Positions 42,187 to 50,637 of a DNA stretch of 64,000 nt are shown piece by piece. The notes beneath the pieces are model-generated. The model had not been told where the DNA came from. It saw nothing but the letters and a program-made list of their open reading frames with translations, and did not search any database. The first letter of the stretch is position 1, and every line of letters starts with the position of its first letter. The stretch covers positions 62,001 through 126,000 of the forward strand of contig JAKZRG010000021.1 in the NCBI GenBank assembly GCA_047518265.1, in the 5' to 3' direction. The position numbers and the translations under genes were made by a program. The stretch is from Oceanospirillum sp047518265 (GTDB taxonomy: Bacteria; Pseudomonadota; Gammaproteobacteria; Pseudomonadales; Halomonadaceae).

Positions 42187-43218
42187 CTATAGGGTTTGAA
42201 ATAAAAAGTGCCCCTGAGAATTGATTGTTTTTAGTAAGCGTTTTTTATCCAGCAAATAATGCAGGTGGGCTAGGCACTCTCCTGTTGCTAAGAGAGTGTC
42301 AAAAGGCCCCAGTTCTCGTTTGTACAATACTTTTAATAACTGTAAGACATTTTTAGCATCTGAGCAGTGCTCCGTTAGCGTATCTAGGGTTTCATGATGT
42401 TCATGCTTCAATTCTTCTAATCGTGTATGTAAGCCATAAAAGGGTTGCTCATGAGCGGGAAATACTAGGGTCTCTTCTGCTAATTCAAATAGGTTTTCAA
42501 TGCTTTCTAGCCAGTGATGCAGAGGATTACCATCGGGTTCGTCAATTCTCACGCTAACATTAGAGCTAATGCCCGGTAGCACTTGATCACCAGAAATCAA
42601 TATTTTGGCTTCTGCACAATATAAAACCGCATGAGCTGCACAATGTCCTTCAGCGACAATAATCTGCCATTGATAACGACCTATGGTGAAGGTTTCATTA
42701 TGTTCTAAATAGCGAATATCTTCCGGTATTGGGGAGAAAAGTCTTCCTAGGCTGGCGCCTAATTTCCCCATATTCTCGGACTGAGTTTTATTAATACCTA
42801 GGGGTTGGAAAAACTCAGGATATTGGGTCGATCTCTCATTCTGGTTCAAATAACTTTTTGCAGTAGCCAGCTCTGCTTCTGTAATCCATAAAGGACAATT
42901 CCAACGTCGACATAAAGCCCCGGCAGCTCCCAAGTGATCCACATGAGCATGAGTCGCAATAATTCTTTTTACGGGTTTACCCGCAAAATAGCGATCCTCA
43001 ATCTGTTGCCAGATATCCAGAGTGGTCTCATTATTTAAGCCGCAATCAATGACGACCCAGCCATCAACGTCGTCCAGCAGATATAAATTGATATGATCCA
43101 GCTTAAAAGGTAGTGGCATACGTAACCAAAATATACCTGTCGCGACTTCTTGTAATTGTCCTGTTGCCGGGATGGGAAAATTTGCAGTTTTAATTTTATC
43201 TATGACTGAGCTGCTCAA
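42187..43218 (-). CDS. Metallo-beta-lactamase fold hydrolase
   Basis: The 343-residue protein has the zinc motif HAHVDH (His90, His92, Asp94, His95) and later GHCAAHAVLYC and LISGDQVLPG, giving the other two zinc ligands. It belongs to the glyoxalase-II-like hydrolases. The start is TTG 43218, with GGAG eight bases upstream; this is unusual but well supported. It is convergent with the AraC gene. It may hydrolyse a thioester or lactone produced by the neighbouring pathway; that is inference. Confidence 0.92.
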   Translation of the reverse strand: MSSSVIDKIKTANFPIPATGQLQEVATGIFWLRMPLPFKLDHINLYLLDDVDGWVVIDCGLNNETTLDIWQQIEDRYFAGKPVKRIIATHAHVDHLGAAGALCRRWNCPLWITEAELATAKSYLNQNERSTQYPEFFQPLGINKTQSENMGKLGASLGRLFSPIPEDIRYLEHNETFTIGRYQWQIIVAEGHCAAHAVLYCAEAKILISGDQVLPGISSNVSVRIDEPDGNPLHHWLESIENLFELAEETLVFPAHEQPFYGLHTRLEELKHEHHETLDTLTEHCSDAKNVLQLLKVLYKRELGPFDTLLATGECLAHLHYLLDKKRLLKTINSQGHFLFQTL

Positions 43219-43444
43219 GGTTAATGCTCCAATGAGTCGTACGGATAGAGTGCACCCGTTTTTTTTATTAAAAACAGTGTCTCAGGCCTGCAGTGTCAGG
43301 AACATGGTAAAAGCAGAAATCTTTTGACCAAATCGGACAATATCTTGACGTTTAACGTAAAGCCTTTAGGGCAAGGATAAAATATCTACCATTAGGAATG
43401 GGTGCAAGAATGGTTGGGGGCGTAATGCTTGAACAGCAGGAGGT

Positions 43445-45556
43445 TTATTTACTCTTCATATCAATTGCACCGTCCCAGCCTTTCGAGATACTTTTTTGTA
43501 GCAGTTGGTTACAGTTTTTATAATGAAAATGTAGAGCCGTATCATTAGGGAATAGATTGATCCCCTTTTTGAAGTATTTTAGTGCCTGTTTGAAATCTTT
43601 TTTGTGACGATTTTGTAGCCCTAGAGCAATGTAATATTCTGCTTCAATTTTTGCTTTTTGGGTTTTAGATGAGTCGTTCTCAAGGATTTCGTAAATTTCA
43701 ATAGGTTCTTTTTTTCCTTTAACCCGTAACCAATCCAAAATACGATGTTTAAACTGATCTCTATCTTCTAAAAGATCCATTGTCTCCCGGCTGACAATAA
43801 TTTTTGCACCATAGTATTTTGTCAGTCCTTCTAATCGTGAAGCAATATTTACCGCGTTTCCAATGGCGGTATAATCCATTCTCTCTTTACTACCGACGGT
43901 ACCTATCATAACGTCTCCGCTATGAATGCCAATGCCGATATCAATCGAAGGATAAGATACATTACTACGGTGTTTGTTATAAAGTACGAGTGCTTTTTGC
44001 ATACTTATTGCCGCATCTATAGAACTGTAGGCACCCTTTTGTTCCGTATCTAGGTCAAATAATGCCATAATGGCATCACCTATAAATTTATCAACAAAGC
44101 CACCGTTATTCTTAATGGAAGGCTCCATTCGAGATAGATAGGAGTTTAAAAACTTAAATACCTCATCAGGTGTCATGGGTTCAGACAGTTCAGTGAATGA
44201 ACGAACATCACTGAATAAAATAGTAATAAAGGTGTTATCTACGCTTCCTAGATTGATTGACTCTATACCTTTGTCGGCCATGCGGTTATAAAACTGTTTT
44301 GGGACAAATTTCTCAAAAGTATCTGCCATTTGTTTCTGAGATACTAAGGCTTTTTGTGCTTTTATTTTTTCTTCTTGAAGTTTGTTTATTCGGCCGTTAA
44401 GGCTAAGTGACAATAGAATGACTTCAATGGATGAGCCAATATGCATAGCATACTGGGTATAAAAATTATCGGGCAATATACCAAAGTTTTTAAGGATGAA
44501 GATAACGATCCCCATAGTCATGATAAGCCAGGAAATAGTATAGTAACGAATGGAATCACCACCCCTTCTTATATAAAGTAGACCGGCAATTAACCAAATA
44601 ATAGGGCTGATAATGGCAAGGCAAATACCTAACATCACCACTTGGGAATAAGGCAGGAAAAATGACCCGATAGCACCTATTAGAGAGGCTGCAATCAAAA
44701 CAGAGAATACTGAGTCAATGCCTGGGCTGTGCTTTCGCGTGTCTAAAAAGCGTTTACAGAATAGATAGCCAGAAAAGATCGCTAGGAAAATAAAGGATGG
44801 TAGAGCTTGATTTGACCAGTTTGGAAAACTAGGCCATAAATATTCAAATGCTAAGCCATTGATTGTAAGCTGCATAATAGTAAGAAATAAAATATAGTTG
44901 ACATAGTATAGGTGTATTTTTTCTTTACTATCGATAAAAACAAATAAATTGTATAATGCCATTACTAGCATGATGCCGTAGTATAAGCCGAATATATAAT
45001 GTTCTTTATTGATGTTTTCCAAAAAAGCGGTTGGCTTCCACAATTTAATTGGGATTTGCATTAGCCCTTGGGTTTTAAACCTTAAATAAACCGTTTGCTC
45101 ATGACCTTCAGGTATAAAAAGTTTAAATAAGAGTAATCGATGATGAACCTCCCTTTCATAAAAGGGTAGCATGTCGCCTGCTCTTTTAACTTGATAGCTC
45201 CCCTGGGAATCTAATATATGCACTTCTACCAGATCATGTAGAGGGTATCCAACCTCTAATAAGAGATTCATTTTTTCTGTGGAAGCATTCTTAAGGTGAA
45301 ATTTTGCCCAGTAAGCAGAGTTCGTGAAGCCTAAATTAGGTGCTTTGATTCTATTCGGTAAGAATTTGGCTGATATTTCAGGGCTTATAATATCCTGGAT
45401 AGTCCATCGAGCCTCTTTGTCTTCCAAAAGATCTAAATGTAGTCCCATAGGGTACATATCTGATGCTTCATTCAGAATGACCGGAGAATTGGCAAATAAT
45501 GTAATGGGAAATATGAAAAGTGAAAATAAAACCCATTTTATATTGTTTAGTGTCAT
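43445..45556 (-). CDS. 7TMR-DISM class III adenylate/guanylate cyclase
   Basis: The 703-residue protein begins with a signal peptide (1-22), a periplasmic 7TMR-DISM extracellular domain (about 30-180) and seven membrane segments (about 190-385). A short coiled coil leads to a class III nucleotide cyclase domain (about 425-610). The metal-binding Asp residues lie in ILFSDVRSFT and FIGDAIMALF; the transition-state Asn and Arg are in DYTAIGNAVNIASRLEG. All catalytic residues therefore look intact. A TPR-like C-terminus (EAEYYIALGLQNRHKKDFKQALKYFKKGINLFPND) follows. The ribosome binding site is weak. It probably makes cAMP in response to an unknown periplasmic ligand. Confidence 0.93.
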   Translation of the reverse strand: MTLNNIKWVLFSLFIFPITLFANSPVILNEASDMYPMGLHLDLLEDKEARWTIQDIISPEISAKFLPNRIKAPNLGFTNSAYWAKFHLKNASTEKMNLLLEVGYPLHDLVEVHILDSQGSYQVKRAGDMLPFYEREVHHRLLLFKLFIPEGHEQTVYLRFKTQGLMQIPIKLWKPTAFLENINKEHYIFGLYYGIMLVMALYNLFVFIDSKEKIHLYYVNYILFLTIMQLTINGLAFEYLWPSFPNWSNQALPSFIFLAIFSGYLFCKRFLDTRKHSPGIDSVFSVLIAASLIGAIGSFFLPYSQVVMLGICLAIISPIIWLIAGLLYIRRGGDSIRYYTISWLIMTMGIVIFILKNFGILPDNFYTQYAMHIGSSIEVILLSLSLNGRINKLQEEKIKAQKALVSQKQMADTFEKFVPKQFYNRMADKGIESINLGSVDNTFITILFSDVRSFTELSEPMTPDEVFKFLNSYLSRMEPSIKNNGGFVDKFIGDAIMALFDLDTEQKGAYSSIDAAISMQKALVLYNKHRSNVSYPSIDIGIGIHSGDVMIGTVGSKERMDYTAIGNAVNIASRLEGLTKYYGAKIIVSRETMDLLEDRDQFKHRILDWLRVKGKKEPIEIYEILENDSSKTQKAKIEAEYYIALGLQNRHKKDFKQALKYFKKGINLFPNDTALHFHYKNCNQLLQKSISKGWDGAIDMKSK

Positions 45557-46298
45557 ACCGTTTTCTGTTTATATCCATTCTTGATCGCGTCCAGTGCGTT
45601 ATCCGATATTGTCTGATTTGTGCTTGCTATAGAAATTTAGAGTAAATAACGACTTGAAGCAGGGGATTTTAGCTAAAACACCTGATACGTCACAAAATAT
45701 ACATTCTGAGTATAGCTTTTATTTATTCTCTGGTTTTTTTGCGCCAGAATAATATTTGGTTTGGCATTCTATTTGGGTAATGTACTGACTTCTATCAGTT
45801 TTTCCACATTGAGTAGGCTGGATGAATAGTTGAGAGTAAAGCCTTGTCTCTATCATAAACGGAAAGGTGTAAATTATCGACGCCTTTATGCTTCCCACGC
45901 TTATTATGGCGGTTGACTTTGAGCGTTACCCAATCGTGCCTGAATAAAAACTCGCTACAAAATGGCTATCAGCCCCTAGTCTACAGACTGAAGATGTAAA
46001 TCGGTTTTCCAAATTAAAATCTTATCAATGTATTGCTTATCTAAATTAATTTTCTCTATCTGCAATACTTCTTATGCTATGCCTTTCTTAAAATGATACA
46101 AAAATACTTTTCTATGATTACAACTTGTCACAAGTTTGCTGACTCATTGCGATCCTAATATGCGACCATGGTCTAAAAAATAGGCGTATTCCAGCAGGAA
46201 TAAGACCTACCACTTTACTCGTTCTTTTCGACTAGAGTGATAAATAAGGGATGGAGCCCAAAACAATAAAAACTTCTCTTTTCTTGGAGACAAGGGTA
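45557..46298. other. Long AT-rich intergenic region
   Basis: This 742-bp divergent gap holds the promoters of the cyclase and the first chemoreceptor. It includes a minus-strand gene-like fragment (separate entry). The rest is AT-rich and shows no clear promoter. A second ATG at 46251 was judged a false start for the chemoreceptor. Confidence 0.45.
45825..45975 (-). pseudogene. Possible gene remnant without start codon
   Basis: On the minus strand about 50 codons are open, reading ...RHDWVTLKVNRHNKRGKHK, then GVDNLHLSVYDRDKALL and STIHPAYSMWKN before a TGA. The composition is protein-like (basic, with His and Trp), but the frame is closed upstream by TAG and has no usable start. It may be the C-terminal relic of a decayed gene. 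I cannot assign a family. Confidence 0.35.
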
Positions 46299-47972
46299 AT
46301 GAGTCAAACTGCAAGTTCTAACATTTATGGTTATATGTCAGGTATACCTCTGGTCGCTGCCTTGGTTTATGGCGGGTTCAGTGGCGATCTTTCTCTGGGT
46401 TATGCCGCTGTATTAGGTGTTTTAGCCGTGATCGCTATTCTGCTGCCGAATTTGAAATCGTCGGGTAATCTTTTCTCCCATAGCTTTCTAAAGCAATTAG
46501 CAAAAAAGGAAGATTTAACCACTGCTGAGATGGAAGAGTTAGGTCGTTATGTTGCTTCCAGCGGACAGGCGAAAACATCTGAAGGCCGTATGATTGGTGG
46601 TTTTATTCGATTACGACAGATGACCCACTCTTTAGGCGGAGTGACGAGCCAAACGGCATTGGCGACTGCTGAGGTTTCTTTTTTAGCCGATCAGATGGAT
46701 AAACATCTGGATGTACAGCAAGAGGAAGTAGAAAAAGTTGCCGAGCGTGTCGAGTCTATGACCGTGATGATGCATCAAGTCTCTGTTAACGCCAACAGTG
46801 TGACGGAGCTTGCAACCCAAGCGAAACAATACAGCTCGACAGGCCATGATGAGTTACTGGAAGCCATCGCTCAAATGCAGGATATTAGCTCCCGCACAGG
46901 TCACACACTTTCCTTGATCACCGAGCTTAATGAGAAATCCAATCGAATTCAGGATGTAACTAAGGTTATTGAGGGGATTGCCGAGCAAACTAATTTATTG
47001 GCACTGAATGCCGCTATCGAGGCGGCCCGTGCAGGCGAACATGGCCGAGGTTTTGCGGTCGTTGCTGATGAAGTGCGTAGTCTTGCCAGTCGAACCTCCG
47101 ATTCTACTCAACAGGTCGCCGATATTGTTGAAGAAATTCAGTCCAGTACTCAAGAGGTAGTTTCTACTATTGAAGATTTGGTCGCCCGTATTGGTACCGG
47201 GTCAGAAAAAGTGGAATTGGTTGGTAACCGTTTGGGTGAAATGGCAACACAGTTTGATGAGGTTGAGCAGCAGATTGGTGGTATCGCTGAAGCCATCACA
47301 GGCAGTTATAGCCATGTTGAAGAGATCTCTGATTCCATTAAATCCCTAAAAGAGGAAGTGACTGGTGGTAATGCTCAGATGCATATTCTGTCGCAACAAG
47401 CGGATCAGTTAATGCATGGAGCGGAACAGATTACCGCAGAGTTAGCACGACATGCCTCTGAAGGTCAGCATCGACAGGCTTATATGGATTGCCTTGAAGG
47501 CGTAGGGCAGATTAGGGCGGCCTTTGAAAAAGGTATCGCTGATGGCCAGCTGTCTATGCAGGATCTGTTTAATCGCAGTTATCAGCCCATACCCGGCACA
47601 AAAATGGGACGCTGTAACAGCCGTTACGATGCATTTGCTGATAAGGTGTTGCCTAAAATCCAAGAAGCGATTCTTAAGCGCCACAACTACGGTTATGCCA
47701 TCCTGATTGACGATCACTGTTATATTCCCACACACAACAATCAATACAGCCATCCTGAAACAGGCAACCCTGAGGTCGATATGGTGAAGTGTCGGGGTAA
47801 ACGGATTTTTGATAACGAGGTGGGCGTTCGAGGGGCGCAGATCAAAGAGAAATTATTATTGCAGACCTATAAGCGTGATACCGGCGAGATCTTGCATGAT
47901 CTATCCGTGCCTTTAGTTATTGATGGGCGGCATTGGGGTGCTTTCCGTGTGGGGTATTTACCGGCTAAATAG
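46299..47972 (+). CDS. Methyl-accepting chemotaxis protein with C-terminal sensor domain
   Basis: The 557-residue protein has two closely spaced N-terminal membrane segments (about 9-50) with hardly any periplasmic part. The signalling hairpin tip is EQTNLLALNAAIEAARAGEHGRGFAVVADEVRSLASRTSDST near residue 230. After residue 400 comes a C-terminal domain (FNRSYQPIPGTKMGRCNSRYDAFADKVLPKIQEA ... HDLSVPLVIDGRHWGAFRVGYLPAK) that looks like a PAS/Cache-like sensor. The receptor therefore probably senses in the cytoplasm. I choose ATG 46299 over 46251 because GGAG is well placed. No HAMP domain is evident. Confidence 0.92.
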   Translation: MSQTASSNIYGYMSGIPLVAALVYGGFSGDLSLGYAAVLGVLAVIAILLPNLKSSGNLFSHSFLKQLAKKEDLTTAEMEELGRYVASSGQAKTSEGRMIGGFIRLRQMTHSLGGVTSQTALATAEVSFLADQMDKHLDVQQEEVEKVAERVESMTVMMHQVSVNANSVTELATQAKQYSSTGHDELLEAIAQMQDISSRTGHTLSLITELNEKSNRIQDVTKVIEGIAEQTNLLALNAAIEAARAGEHGRGFAVVADEVRSLASRTSDSTQQVADIVEEIQSSTQEVVSTIEDLVARIGTGSEKVELVGNRLGEMATQFDEVEQQIGGIAEAITGSYSHVEEISDSIKSLKEEVTGGNAQMHILSQQADQLMHGAEQITAELARHASEGQHRQAYMDCLEGVGQIRAAFEKGIADGQLSMQDLFNRSYQPIPGTKMGRCNSRYDAFADKVLPKIQEAILKRHNYGYAILIDDHCYIPTHNNQYSHPETGNPEVDMVKCRGKRIFDNEVGVRGAQIKEKLLLQTYKRDTGEILHDLSVPLVIDGRHWGAFRVGYLPAK

Positions 47973-47982
47973 GATTAGAAAT

Positions 47983-48081
47983 AGCAGGTGCCGTGATCCG
48001 TTTTTAACCGATCTTTTAAAAATAAAATCTGTGCTTCGATCATATTTTTAAGGTCATTTTATAAACAGCTAGGCACCTGCT
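47983..48081. repeat. 10-bp inverted arms between convergent chemoreceptor genes
   Basis: AGCAGGTGCC (47983-47992) and GGCACCTGCT (48072-48081) are perfect inverted copies 79 bases apart. They flank the whole gap between two convergent chemoreceptor genes and could close a large hairpin. Confidence 0.6.
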
Positions 48082-48101
48082 GCCTTGTTTCTTCTCGGTT
48101 T

Positions 48102-50123
48102 CTAGGTTCTAAAAGTACTGACTCTCTGTTTGAGTTCTTGCGTTTGTTGCAGCATATGCTGGCAAGCGTCTACGGTTTCATTCGCTCCCGTTGCAGTCTC
48201 GCTGGCGGCTTGATGAATACTATGAATATTACGCTCAATCTCATTAGACACCATGGTTTGCTCCTCACTGGCAGAAGCGATCTGAGTGTTAAAATCAACA
48301 ATACGTTCAATATTCTCAGAAATGGTGTTTAACGTATCGGATACAGCGGCAGAATTGCTCACCGTTTGATCCGCTTTTTGATGGCTCACTTGCATCGCTT
48401 GAACCGCACTACTTACCCCGGTTTGTAACTGTGAGATCATCTGTTCAATTTCCGAAGCAGAGTTTTGTGTTCGTTGGGCCAAAGTGCGCACCTCGTCTGC
48501 CACAACGGCAAACCCCCGACCTTGTTCGCCGGCTCGTGCGGCTTCAATCGCAGCATTCAGTGCCAACAAGTTGGTTTGCTCTGCAATGCCCTTAATCACA
48601 TCCAATACTTGAGTAATAGTATCGCTGTCTTTTTCCAATTGATGGATCACCTGCACCGATTGGTTAATGTCGGATGAGAGTTGGTTAATATCGGTTAGAG
48701 TATTTTGTACCAATTCCTGGCCTTGATTGCTCTTTTGCCCCACCTCTCGGGATTGTTGCGAGGCCGTTTGAGTTTGGCTGGCGATCTCTTGAGCACTACT
48801 GACCATCTGGTTAAAAGCACTCACCACCCGTTCAATTTGTTGATGTTGTTTATCAACGGAACCATGGCTGTGGGAAGCAATTTGGCTGACGGTTTCTGCC
48901 TGTTCTGCGACAGATTCTACAGTGCTATTCACCGTAGCAAGTAGGGATCGCATACGTTCAGTCATGCTATTAAACTCATTGGCAAACTGTCCTAACTCAT
49001 CCTTACTGGTAAGGTTTACTTGGACGGTCAAATCACCTTCAGCCACTTTTTCTGTCGCGCTTAGGATCTCTTTAAGACCTTGGCGAACCGAAATATTAAA
49101 ACCCAGCATCAAATAATTGGTAATAATAACGAAGGCTAGTACGCCAAAGAGAACAAAGTAAAAGTGCTGATTTTGTTGGTCAAAGCGTTCTTGTAGGTGT
49201 TGTTCTACATAGCTTACGGCTTGGTCGATAAATAGGTAAATGGTTTCATGAGCGGCAGATTCTGATTGGTAATATTCCGCCCAAGGTGTATTCAACTTTT
49301 CTTCTAGAAGCAGATCATTTTCAAACCGTTCCATACGTGCCTGCATCTGTTCAGGTACGGTATTTAAAAAAGAGATTAACTCACGGCCATAAATACTCTC
49401 GGCAGATAAGATAGGGCCAAGGGTTGTGTCTAAACGTTTCTGATCACTTAATAGCGCATCTAATAAACGATCAAGAGCATCCGCTAGGGAGGAATTGATT
49501 GCCCCACTGCGAATCGCTTTTGCAGAATAGCTGCGCAGTTGACCTTGATGTTTCAAGATAGGCTCCAGCTGATCCAGTGTCAGTTTCATCAATAGAAAAT
49601 TGGCACTGTCATTGTCTTGGGATAAACCCGATTGCTGGCTTAATTGGCGGGTTAAATTCCAGCTACTGTCCACTAATCGATGGTATTTATTAAAAACGAT
49701 ATTGATGCTGGTGCTTTGATAGCTATTAACCTGTTGGTTAAGTTCTCTGATCTGGCGAATATTCTCTGCGGCTTTACCATCGATATCTTGTCGGGTAATG
49801 GATTGTTCCAATTGATTTAATAATTGATTGAAACGCTTCTTTTGCGCGTCTAATTGCTGTTTTAACGTTTGCTCATTGCCTTGTATTAATTGTAGATCTC
49901 GAATTTCGGCAGCGACATCGGTCAGTTTTAGTGCGCTACGCAATACATTGATACCGTCCAATTCTTTACGGCTTGCTTCCTGTTGGCTGGATAGTTCCGC
50001 CAGTTGCATATAGGCCAGCCAGAGCAAAGGCAGTAAAAAAAGTAGATTAATCAGAAGAAATTTTGACCCATATCTCAACCGATTCATCAGCCCGATAGCC
50101 GGTGACAGTATGCTAGAAAACAT
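48102..50123 (-). CDS. Methyl-accepting chemotaxis protein with helical periplasmic domain
   Basis: The 673-residue receptor has a membrane segment near residues 22-40, a long, mostly helical periplasmic domain (about 41-310), a second membrane segment (about 326-350), a HAMP domain and the MCP signalling domain (EQTNLLALNAAIEAARAGEQGRGFAVVADEVRTLAQRTQNSA near residue 525). The periplasmic part resembles a four-helix-bundle type domain; the ligand is unknown. AGGG precedes the ATG by seven bases. Confidence 0.95.
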   Translation of the reverse strand: MFSSILSPAIGLMNRLRYGSKFLLINLLFLLPLLWLAYMQLAELSSQQEASRKELDGINVLRSALKLTDVAAEIRDLQLIQGNEQTLKQQLDAQKKRFNQLLNQLEQSITRQDIDGKAAENIRQIRELNQQVNSYQSTSINIVFNKYHRLVDSSWNLTRQLSQQSGLSQDNDSANFLLMKLTLDQLEPILKHQGQLRSYSAKAIRSGAINSSLADALDRLLDALLSDQKRLDTTLGPILSAESIYGRELISFLNTVPEQMQARMERFENDLLLEEKLNTPWAEYYQSESAAHETIYLFIDQAVSYVEQHLQERFDQQNQHFYFVLFGVLAFVIITNYLMLGFNISVRQGLKEILSATEKVAEGDLTVQVNLTSKDELGQFANEFNSMTERMRSLLATVNSTVESVAEQAETVSQIASHSHGSVDKQHQQIERVVSAFNQMVSSAQEIASQTQTASQQSREVGQKSNQGQELVQNTLTDINQLSSDINQSVQVIHQLEKDSDTITQVLDVIKGIAEQTNLLALNAAIEAARAGEQGRGFAVVADEVRTLAQRTQNSASEIEQMISQLQTGVSSAVQAMQVSHQKADQTVSNSAAVSDTLNTISENIERIVDFNTQIASASEEQTMVSNEIERNIHSIHQAASETATGANETVDACQHMLQQTQELKQRVSTFRT

Positions 50124-50637
50124 AAAAAAGCCCTGCGTTTATTGTTGGAATCATCTGGCGGGGGATACTTCTGAATAAATATCAGAAAGTCATTATTTTA
50201 ATAGTGAGCCCTGACTATCAAGTGCATTTCTTAGGCCTATAGAAGAGATCGTTTATAGGAGAAAGTTACTGAATTCAGGGTCGACTTTAGTCTTGCTGTC
50301 TTAGGGGCTTCGAACAATTACCAATGCAGTCGTATCATTAACATTTTCGGACAAGATGCCCTGTTTTGTCTTTTTTTGGGCTTTTATGGTGCAAAAAATC
50401 ATATTGCTCCAATCTTTTATCTATCCCTTTGAGGATATCGATTTCCCATAGATTCTATTGTTATTGTGTTTCATCAATCATTTGTTGTTTACGTGGGCAT
50501 TTGTCAAAAATGCAACAGGCGCTCTCGTTAAAACTTACTAGACTGAAAATATAATAATGAAATAGAGCTTCAGGATGGAGTATCAAAGACAGCGTATGAC
50601 GCGGCTTCCAGGAGAGAGGTAAAGAAAGGGTTGGCTT
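50124..50637. other. Divergent regulatory region between chemoreceptor genes
   Basis: This 514-bp region holds promoters for two divergent chemoreceptors and the second copy of the 22-bp motif. No coding sequence is evident, and no T-tract hairpin is visible. Confidence 0.5.
50334..50355 (+). promoter_or_regulatory. 22-bp motif upstream of the Cache chemoreceptor (copy 2)
   Basis: The same ATCATTAACAT ... TTCGGACAAG block as at 41007-41028 with one mismatch in the middle. It ends 282 bases before the chemoreceptor start codon. Confidence 0.5.

Noticed and set aside
46251..46298. Upstream ATG for the first chemoreceptor
   Set aside because: Its Shine-Dalgarno is too close, and the extra 16 residues are polar and untypical; ATG 46299 fits better.
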